Positions 45,101 to 49,973 of a stretch of 49,973 bases of DNA are shown here, in pieces; within the stretch, counting starts at the first letter, position 1, and each line of letters opens with the position of its first letter. The stretch is taken from the NCBI GenBank assembly GCA_035384605.1, contig DAOOIV010000028.1, forward strand, positions 1 through 49,973. The letters are read 5' to 3'. A program made the position numbers and the translations under genes. The stretch is from Phycisphaerae bacterium (lineage in GTDB: Bacteria > Planctomycetota > Phycisphaerae > UBA1845 > PWPN01). Under the pieces are notes generated by a model. It saw only the letters and a program-made list of their open reading frames with translations, was not told the origin of the DNA and did not search any database.

Positions 45101-45233
45101 GCGGATAGATGCCAAGGAAGCTCAACTGTACGCCAAGTTCTATGCCATGGAGACGGCCTTGTCTTCGCTTCAAAGCCAGCAGAGCGCATTGGCCGGCCTT
45201 GCCGCGTTGGTCAACTCGACAAAGACAAAATGA
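42147..45233 (+). CDS. fliD: Filament cap protein FliD (HAP2), greatly enlarged
   Basis: 1028 residues, about twice the usual 450-680. The FliD N-terminal region is GLVSGLNIQDIVSQLIEIESRPIKRLEQRVTDTQARQTAYTELSALL. The C-terminal region is NLTQTSDLPVTVNVQNDVDTVVAGINGFVEAFN...LQFDEEKFRQAFEEDPDAVNELF with the final coiled coil. Between about 130 and 740 I find some six strand-helix IN-type units, for example at 150-190, 310-350, 405-435, 495-540, 605-650 and 695-730, each with TVADILNAIN-like and ITDTSG-like parts. FliD caps the filament and helps fold flagellin. GGAGG lies seven bases before the ATG. Confidence 0.95.
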   Translation: MGTISTGVGLVSGLNIQDIVSQLIEIESRPIKRLEQRVTDTQARQTAYTELSALLLGAKGLIHTFVLPSAFKVKSATSSNESVLTATAKTTASTGRYSFLVKSLATSHQVVSSGFADPDRTPVGAGTLIFAPSQARVDPKTAVSTLNGFNGIRRGMVRITDRSGASADVDLRAPTSVADILNAINSQTGISVKAEVDGGRIVITDTTGLSSGNLVISDLSGGGAASDMGIAGTFSSGRAVGKDMLWMTATTRLTALNDGLGVRSNGLLSDLRFELKGGEVFEATLSENLRFTMNLAMLNSGLGVRADETGQRVIRITNRAGAGAEIDLSSAQTLQDVSNAITNAGLSLGVSISGNKLVITDRSGGTDRNLRIEDVKGYAAADLGITADTAESGVTGRGIYRIETIGDVLRAIQYAEGNNGYVTAALSADGKGITITDNTTGLNDTLVSAVNGSLAAYDLGLLDSRSATERSFSGSTFTGSDLLGGLNTVMLKSLKGGAGVRVGLVEFTRASGEVFSLDFTSAKTLADVINIINADGRLHAEVGVNGTEIAITDTSGATGPMSAAGSLAEDLGLTDRGGVLVSGNLNRQFISENTLLASLRNGKGIRYGQIRLSDSRGNSATITLNEDVHRTVGDVLREINRLFVGVEAGINEDGDGIKLVDTAGGTLTMSVSDVAGGGAAADLGIKGSAQNGEITSSYRSRIEVDADDTLYDVVSKINDAKIGVQANVINDGSAWQPYRLTLTSQTSGLAGQMALHTTPGMMKLNLLSDARDAVVVVGDLNSSSAVVMASGSNSISNAIRGVTLNLTQTSDLPVTVNVQNDVDTVVAGINGFVEAFNLFVDKVAELTKFEAATNTRGLLLGDGTTMQVRDSLYRVLLANVNDSSLKYTNVTQVGLKLMTKSGGKLQFDEEKFRQAFEEDPDAVNELFTRIVKNKEGKSVQIGIAGQLDSLLSRLTSSVDGTLTLRNKSLQDEIDQYVKRQEELQERIDAKEAQLYAKFYAMETALSSLQSQQSALAGLAALVNSTKTK

Positions 45234-45402
45234 TGCAGGAGGCGAAAGGACACGCCCCGAACGCCCGCCGGCGCATATTCTCGGACCATGTTCTCTGACT
45301 CCATCGCTATTGTCCTTGCCGTCATGGCGAATGAGTTGGCGCCGGGAGCTTCCCGGAAAGTGGTGAACCGCGCCCCGCGCGTAACCGATAACATCACCAA
45401 CG

Positions 45403-45879
45403 ATGAGCCGGGAACCGAATCCATACCTCCGAGACGCCATCCTGACCGCCAGCCCCGAGCAGCTCCAGCTGATGCTCTATGACGGGGCCATCCGGTTCAC
45501 CCGACAGGGCATCAAGGCCATCGAGGACAAGAACTGGGAACAGTGCTTCAATGCATTCAACCGGGCTCAGCAGATCATCCTGGAAATGCTGAACGCTCTC
45601 AATTACGACGTTGACCGCGAGCTGTGCAAGCGGATGGCCGGCATCTATAACTTCATCTATCGCAAGCTCATAGAGGCCTGCTCTAGCCGCGAGCTGCAAG
45701 CTGCCAACGACGCCCTGGGATTACTGGAGTTCCAGCGGGAAACCTGGGTGATGCTGATAGAAAGGCTCAAGCAGGAACGCTCCGGCGTGAACTCGTCACA
45801 AGCCGGCGACGCCCAGTCCTCCAAGGTCGGCGAACAGACGGCCGCTCCCAGTTATGGGACGCTGTGTCTCGAAGGGTGA
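45403..45879 (+). CDS. fliS: Flagellin export chaperone FliS
   Basis: 158 residues. NPYLRDAILTASPEQLQLMLYDGAIRFTRQGIKAIEDKNWEQCFNAFNRAQQIILEMLNAL is the canonical FliS four-helix start, followed by ELCKRMAGIYNFIYRKLIEA. FliS binds the C-terminal D0 helix of flagellin in the cytoplasm. The last 35 residues are Ser/Ala-rich and probably disordered. The ATG has no visible Shine-Dalgarno sequence, 169 bases after fliD, so initiation may be weak or depend on coupling or structure. No real gene is seen in 45234-45402. Confidence 0.95.
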   Translation: MSREPNPYLRDAILTASPEQLQLMLYDGAIRFTRQGIKAIEDKNWEQCFNAFNRAQQIILEMLNALNYDVDRELCKRMAGIYNFIYRKLIEACSSRELQAANDALGLLEFQRETWVMLIERLKQERSGVNSSQAGDAQSSKVGEQTAAPSYGTLCLEG

Positions 45880-45892
45880 TCCTCGGCCTGCC

Positions 45893-45921
45893 TTGACCGT
45901 CTTGAACCCCATCCATATAGT
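45893..45921 (+). promoter_or_regulatory. Sigma-70-type promoter for the TPR gene
   Basis: TTGACC (45893-45898), a 17-base spacer and TATAGT (45916-45921) are each five of six to consensus. It lies 13 bases after the fliS stop, about 225 bases before the TPR start, so the TPR gene is probably a separate transcription unit from the flagellar block. Confidence 0.6.
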
Positions 45922-46065
45922 CCCAAACGACTTTTCTTGCATAGGCGGCCGTCGCCTGCCCGATGTCTTCTTGTGACGCCCGGAATGGGACGGCTGTTCA
46001 GGTGCTGGGACAGACGATCCTGGCCTTGGCCGTCCCGGAACCTTACGGCCAGGGATGTGGGCCGC

Positions 46066-46131
46066 TTGCGCTCATGTTTCCGGATCGTACCGCGCTATCT
46101 TTGCGGCCCGCAAAAAGGCGGTCCGCCTTGG
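46066..46131 (+). repeat. 66-bp dispersed repeat, copy 2
   Basis: Same length as 18958-19023. The last 31 bases are identical, with the stem AAGGCGG and CCGCCTT around one base, and the first 35 are related. It ends two bases before the AGGAGG ribosome site of the TPR gene, inside the untranslated leader. Confidence 0.8.
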
Positions 46132-46146
46132 GCAGGAGGCTTCATG

Positions 46147-47640
46147 ATGGCGAAAGAAAACCCTGGGCCCCTTGGCGATGGGCTTCTGACAGGCTGCTTC
46201 TCGGAAAAGGCAGTGACAAAGGCTGCGCATGACCGACGGAAATCGCCTCCCCGGCTCACGCACTTCGTCGAACGCGTGAAGGCGGTTTCAGGTTCGCTGT
46301 TCTTTCTGATTGCCTGGACCATGCTCCAGTTGACACCGGCCCCCGCGCAGAATGTCGCGACAACGACGCAAGCCGAACCGCCTTCCGGGGCATTGGCCGG
46401 TTTGGCTGGAATATCGGAAGTGAAGCCGGGGATGTCAACCAAGGAGCTGATCGAGCTGGCTCGCCAATTGGCCCAATCCCACAGATGGGACGATGCGGAA
46501 AAGATACTCACCGAGGTGATCAGGCAGGAACCCCGCAATCTCTCGGCATACCAGTCGGCGGCTCAGATGTACGAGATTCGGGCGTCGGTCGTTCGGGCGG
46601 ATGCTTCTCTCCCGGATGCGGCCGAGAAGAGCAACACGCTTATCGACCAGGCCGTCAAGACCTACACGGAATACGCCGGCCCGCTGGCATTGGAGATGGG
46701 GGACGTTGCCACGGCAGAGGAGATCTACAGGACCGTACTGCGATACGAGCGGCACAGGTACAATCCGCGGGCGCTGCTCGGAATCGCACGTGTCCTCCGG
46801 GCAAAGGGTAGCCCCGAGGCCATCGATCGCTACAAGACATACGTCAATCCTCGCATCTGCATGGACGGAGCTAAGGACCCGCAGGCTCACCTGGAATTGG
46901 GTAGGCTCCTTTATGAACGCAGATACTTGAATCAGGCCGTCAGCACGCTTGAAACGGCGAGATCGCTCGATCCTGAAAACCCTGAGATTCTCCTGGAACT
47001 CGCCCGAGCTTACCAGGAAACCGCGTTTCGCCCCAAGGCCTTGTCGGTGGCTCAGGAAGCGGTGAAGAAAAGCCCCGGCAACCCCGCCTATCGAAGCGTC
47101 CACGCGCAGATACTCCTTGCCCAGAGCGGGGTGCAACAAAAGGGAAACGCCATGTCCGACGAGGAGCGCCGGATGTTCAATGCCGCCCGGGCTGAAATCG
47201 AAGAAGCGGTCCGGCTGGCCCGTACCGGCCTCCAGGATGCACCGGCGGACATGACTCGCCTCGGGGTTCTCTCCGGGTGTTTGCAGGTTCAGCAGCAGAT
47301 CCTGTCGATTGCGGCCGCCATCAACCCCGGGGATGTCCGTCTGGTGGTGGACTTGGCTCGGTGTCGCCAGGAACAGTCGGCAACCCAACATGCTCTTCAG
47401 CTTCACGGCGCCCTCAACGACTTGCTGCGTGCGCCACCGGCCGCCCGCGGAGATGCGTCCTACCTCGAGACGCTTGCCGATCTGCAGTTCCGCGTGCATC
47501 TGGTCACGGATGCTGAATTGACCTGCAAGGAACTGCTGACGTTGGATCCGAACAACGCTGTTGCCAAGCAGATTCTCGAAAAGGTCGCCGGGAGCAGCGG
47601 TATATCCCCCCCGGGACCGGGCGCCGCTCCTTCGAAATAG
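46147..47640 (+). CDS. Tetratricopeptide-repeat protein with a signal or membrane anchor
   Basis: 497 residues. The ATG at 46147 has AGGAGG seven bases upstream; ATG 46144 is the close alternative, and an open frame back to 45937 runs through repeat DNA and is rejected. A hydrophobic segment (AVSGSLFFLIAWTMLQLTPAPAQ, about 45-67) after a basic stretch looks like a long signal peptide or anchor. TPR-like helical pairs follow: DDAEKILTEVIRQEPRNLSAYQSAAQMYE, ATAEEIYRTVLRYERHRYNPRALLGIA, AHLELGRLLYERRYLNQAVSTLETARSLDPENPEILLELARAYQ, and the C-terminal DAELTCKELLTLDPNNAVAKQILEKV. The role is protein interaction in the envelope; partner unknown. Confidence 0.8.
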   Translation: MAKENPGPLGDGLLTGCFSEKAVTKAAHDRRKSPPRLTHFVERVKAVSGSLFFLIAWTMLQLTPAPAQNVATTTQAEPPSGALAGLAGISEVKPGMSTKELIELARQLAQSHRWDDAEKILTEVIRQEPRNLSAYQSAAQMYEIRASVVRADASLPDAAEKSNTLIDQAVKTYTEYAGPLALEMGDVATAEEIYRTVLRYERHRYNPRALLGIARVLRAKGSPEAIDRYKTYVNPRICMDGAKDPQAHLELGRLLYERRYLNQAVSTLETARSLDPENPEILLELARAYQETAFRPKALSVAQEAVKKSPGNPAYRSVHAQILLAQSGVQQKGNAMSDEERRMFNAARAEIEEAVRLARTGLQDAPADMTRLGVLSGCLQVQQQILSIAAAINPGDVRLVVDLARCRQEQSATQHALQLHGALNDLLRAPPAARGDASYLETLADLQFRVHLVTDAELTCKELLTLDPNNAVAKQILEKVAGSSGISPPGPGAAPSK

Positions 47641-47655
47641 GCCATGAGACCTGCC

Positions 47656-47684
47656 TTTTCAACCTGCGGTTTCTTGTGTAAAAT
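47656..47684 (+). promoter_or_regulatory. Possible sigma-70 promoter for the aminotransferase gene
   Basis: TTTTCA (47656-47661), a 17-base spacer and TAAAAT (47679-47684). The -10 box is good and the -35 box is poor. It would give a leader of about 190 bases with no recognisable riboswitch. Confidence 0.35.
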
Positions 47685-47880
47685 CACCATTTTGGCCCGG
47701 GGTGCCGGAGACGCCGATGGGTGATCGGCATATTTGCTCCCGGCGGTTGGTTCCAGCCTCTACAAGCGAAACCGCTGATTGTGATTCCGGGCGACCGGCG
47801 CGGCCCTGGGGAGACGGGGCATGCCGGCGGGGGGGCGAACGTCGCCGGGCTGTCGCCCCGAGCAAGGAAGGATGAGAGAT

Positions 47881-49170
47881 ATGTCCGATTTCAAGATCCA
47901 GCCGTCGCAGCGGTTGCTTCGGCTGCCGCCCTACCTCTTCGCGAAAATCAACGCCCTCAAACACAAGAAACGTCAGGAGGGCATCGATATTATTGACCTG
48001 GGGATGGGCAACCCCACCGACCCCACCCCCCAGCCCATTGTTGACAAGCTTTGCGAGGCGGCCCGCGATCCCCGCAACCAGCGATACAGTGTGTCCAAGG
48101 GTGTGCTCAACCTCCGCCGGGATGTCGCCCGCCACTACCACGAACGGTACGGAGTCCAGGTGGATCCCGAGACCGAGGTCGTGGCCTGCATCGGCAGCAA
48201 AGAGGGTATCAGTCATTTGCTCCTCGCCATGCTTGGACCCGGTGACACCGCTGTCGTCGGAGATCCCGCTTTCCCGATCCACGTCTACGGCGTGGCCTTG
48301 GCCGGCGCCAACGTGATCTCGGTCCCGTTGGGTAATGATGAAGCCTTCCTCGAACGGATTCGTTACGTGGTCCAGCATCTTTATCCGCGGCCCAAGCTCC
48401 TGATCCTCAACTATCCGCACAACCCCACCGCCATGACGGTCGACCCGCCGTTTTTCGACAAGGCGGTGGCGCTCGCCAGGGAATTCGGCGTCGCCGTTCT
48501 CCACGACTTTGCCTACGGCGAGACCTGCTTCGACGGATACAAAGCCCCGAGCTTCCTTGCGGCAGAGGGAGCCAAGGAAGTAGGCGTCGAATTCACTACC
48601 ATGAGCAAACCCTACAATATGGCCGGTTGGCGCATCGGCTTTTGCGTCGGAAACCAGACCATGTGCGAGGCGCTCGGAACCATCAAGGGTTACTACGATT
48701 ACGGCATCTTTCAGGCCGTTCAAATCGCTTCGATCATTGCCCTGCGGCATTGCCGCGAGTTTGTCGAAGAACAGGCTCAGGCATACCAGCGGCGGCGCGA
48801 CGTTGTCCTTGAGTGGTGCGAGCGCCTCGGTTGGCAGGCGGAGAAATGCCGGGCGAGCATGTTCGTCTGGGCACGTGTCAAGGATGAACACTTGGCCGGC
48901 CGGTCATCGATTGATTTCGCCATGCGGATGATGGAGGAGGCCGAGGTGGCTCTGGCTCCGGGCCGGGCCTTCGGTGAGAACGGCGAGGGCTACGTTCGAA
49001 TCGCCTTGGTGGAAAACGAGCAGCGCCTGCGGCAGGCAATGCGGCAGATCCACCGTGCAATCGGCAAAAAGCCGATCAAGGGTACACCGCTCCGAAAAAA
49101 GCGGCCTGCCAATCCCGGTCGGCAAACGCAAGCCCGGCAGCCCTCTGAAGTGAACATTCCCGACGAATAG
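47881..49170 (+). CDS. Class I/II aminotransferase, AlaC / LL-DAP-aminotransferase-like
   Basis: 429 residues. Fold type I PLP enzyme: DLGMGNPTDPTP near the N-terminus, the ligand NYPHNPTA (Asn binding PLP), HDFAYGE with the Asp and Tyr that hold the cofactor ring, and the Schiff-base lysine Lys243 in TMSKPYNMAGWRIGF. The closing RIALVENEQRLRQA contains the substrate-carboxylate arginine. The group includes AlaC (glutamate-pyruvate) and DapL-like enzymes; the exact substrate cannot be chosen by sequence alone. About 30 basic, proline-rich residues extend beyond the usual C-terminus. AGGAAGGA lies eight bases before the ATG. Confidence 0.88.
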   Translation: MSDFKIQPSQRLLRLPPYLFAKINALKHKKRQEGIDIIDLGMGNPTDPTPQPIVDKLCEAARDPRNQRYSVSKGVLNLRRDVARHYHERYGVQVDPETEVVACIGSKEGISHLLLAMLGPGDTAVVGDPAFPIHVYGVALAGANVISVPLGNDEAFLERIRYVVQHLYPRPKLLILNYPHNPTAMTVDPPFFDKAVALAREFGVAVLHDFAYGETCFDGYKAPSFLAAEGAKEVGVEFTTMSKPYNMAGWRIGFCVGNQTMCEALGTIKGYYDYGIFQAVQIASIIALRHCREFVEEQAQAYQRRRDVVLEWCERLGWQAEKCRASMFVWARVKDEHLAGRSSIDFAMRMMEEAEVALAPGRAFGENGEGYVRIALVENEQRLRQAMRQIHRAIGKKPIKGTPLRKKRPANPGRQTQARQPSEVNIPDE

Positions 49171-49198
49171 GAGCCGCACGGGTCCGCGGTGTCGAATC

Positions 49199-49819
49199 GT
49201 GATAGCCATCGTTGACTACGGGATGGGCAACCTGCGCAGCGTCCAGAAGGCTCTCGAACGCGTGGGAGCCTCTGCCGCCATCGTGTCCGCCCCTTCCGAC
49301 GTGCAGCGGGCGGACAAGATCATCGTCCCCGGCGTTGGGGCTTTCGGTGATGCGATAGCCAATCTTCGTCAGAGGGGCCTCGTCGAACCGCTCGTCAAGG
49401 CAGCCCGATCGGACCGACCGTTCCTGGGCATTTGTCTCGGGCTCCAGCTCCTTTTTGACGTCAGCTACGAGGAGGGCGAACACCAAGGCCTCGGCATCAT
49501 CCCGGGGCGCGTGTTGCGTTTCGATTTTTCGGGGCGGCCCGAGGCCGCCGGCCTCAAGGTCCCGCACATGGGATGGAATCAGGTGGCCTGGACCGGGTCC
49601 TGTCCGTTGTTGGAGGGCCTCACAAGCCCCCAGTATTTTTACTTCGTCCACTCATACTACGTGTCGCCGGTTGATCGCTCCGTGGCCTGCGGCCTGTGCG
49701 ACTATGGCGGTCCGTTCGCGGCGATGATTTGCCGCGGTAACCTCTACGCCACCCAGTTTCATCCCGAAAAGAGCCAGAAGGTAGGCCTGAGAATTCTTGA
49801 GAACTTCGCTCGCTTGTGA
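49199..49819 (+). CDS. hisH: Imidazole glycerol phosphate synthase glutaminase subunit HisH
   Basis: 206 residues from a GTG. HisH releases ammonia from glutamine and passes it to HisF in histidine synthesis. The N-terminus IAIVDYGMGNLRSVQKALERVG is canonical. The class I glutaminase triad is Cys79 (LGICLGLQLLF), His188 and Glu190 (TQFHPEKSQ). VPGVGAFGDA supplies the oxyanion region, and VPHMGWNQV is typical of HisH. It follows the aminotransferase gene by 28 bases. A histidinol-phosphate role for that enzyme is possible, but its motifs do not point to HisC. No other his gene is visible before the window ends. Confidence 0.96.
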   Translation: MIAIVDYGMGNLRSVQKALERVGASAAIVSAPSDVQRADKIIVPGVGAFGDAIANLRQRGLVEPLVKAARSDRPFLGICLGLQLLFDVSYEEGEHQGLGIIPGRVLRFDFSGRPEAAGLKVPHMGWNQVAWTGSCPLLEGLTSPQYFYFVHSYYVSPVDRSVACGLCDYGGPFAAMICRGNLYATQFHPEKSQKVGLRILENFARL

Positions 49820-49892
49820 AGGGACTTGAGCGTATTTCCCCCGGGTTGCACAAGAATCCCCGCAGGCGCTCGCCCGCGTCGGCACCACAGTA

Positions 49893-49971
49893 GGGCCGAC
49901 GCCCCCTTCGGCCCATCTCCGCTCGGCCCGGAATCCTTTCCGGGCCGCATCCCCCGCGGAATCCTTTCCGC
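49893..49971. repeat. Cluster of extragenic palindromes after hisH
   Basis: Three hairpins: GGGCCGA (49893-49899) with TCGGCCC (49908-49914); CGGCCCGGA (49924-49932) with TCCGGGCCG (49939-49947) around the loop ATCCTT; GCGGA (49956-49960) with TCCGC (49967-49971) around the same loop. The ATCCTT loop is shared with the hairpins at 14776-14839. The cluster is cut by the window end. Confidence 0.7.
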
Positions 49972-49973
49972 AT

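Noticed and set aside
45288..45482. Small open frame between fliD and fliS
   Set aside because: It runs into fliS in another frame and has no ribosome site.
45937..46146. N-terminal extension of the TPR protein
   Set aside because: The extension translates the 66-bp repeat and its surroundings, has no ribosome site, and starts too close to the predicted transcription start; AGGAGG precedes 46147.

Overview
The window is about 50 kb of GC-rich DNA, most likely chromosome of a flagellated diderm bacterium of the Planctomycetota. That placement is an inference. It rests on a formylglycine-type sulfatase, a DUF2961/GH172 glycosidase, a Tat-exported Gfo/Idh/MocA oxidoreductase, large lipoproteins of carbohydrate type, a MoxR/von Willebrand pair, and flagellar proteins swollen with 'flagellin hook IN' motifs. 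FlgH and FlgI (L- and P-ring) show that there is an outer membrane. No rRNA or tRNA gene, CRISPR array, transposase or phage gene was seen.

Layout. 1-8.6 kb: two inverted copies of a ~220-bp composite palindromic element (60-285 and 8384-8605) flank an acidic membrane protein, rsmE, a MoxR AAA+ ATPase overlapping a VWA protein, an M2-like metallopeptidase and an SDR protein. 8.8-24.6 kb: tsaD, a six-hairpin glycosidase-like lipoprotein convergent with an HtrA protease, a 750-bp palindrome-rich gap, a transglutaminase/fibronectin lipoprotein, GH172, a Gfo/Idh/MocA oxidoreductase, a HEAT-like protein, a decayed Gfo/Idh/MocA tail, a sulfatase and murD. 25.0-45.9 kb: a late flagellar cluster, all on the + strand: (small ORF)-flgF-flgG-flgA-flgH-flgI-flgJ-flgN-flgK-flgL-fliW-csrA-fliC1-fliC2-fliC3-fliD-fliS. 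45.9-50 kb: a TPR protein, a class I aminotransferase and hisH, ending in more palindromes.

How the parts work together. The flagellar block encodes the rod end (FlgF/G), the P- and L-rings with their chaperone (FlgI/H/A), the rod cap (FlgJ), the hook-filament junction with its chaperone (FlgK/L, FlgN), three flagellins, the filament cap (FliD) and the flagellin chaperone (FliS). FliW and CsrA sit directly before the first flagellin, the arrangement expected for the FliW-CsrA-flagellin partner switch. Flagellins 2 and 3 each have a leader of about 310 nt. Both leaders are rich in GGA, and the leader of fliC3 has two hairpins that show GGA in the loop, so post-transcriptional control by CsrA is a testable idea for the whole flagellin set. 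The accessory genes at 9.9-23.1 kb look like polysaccharide or sulfated-glycan use at the cell envelope.

The most unusual signals are the paired flagellin leaders, the enlarged cap and junction proteins, the inverted 220-bp elements, a family of hairpins with a constant ATCCTT loop and varying stems, a 66-bp repeat placed just ahead of two unrelated genes, and apparent leaderless starts for rsmE and murD. I found no clearly new multi-gene enzymatic system.
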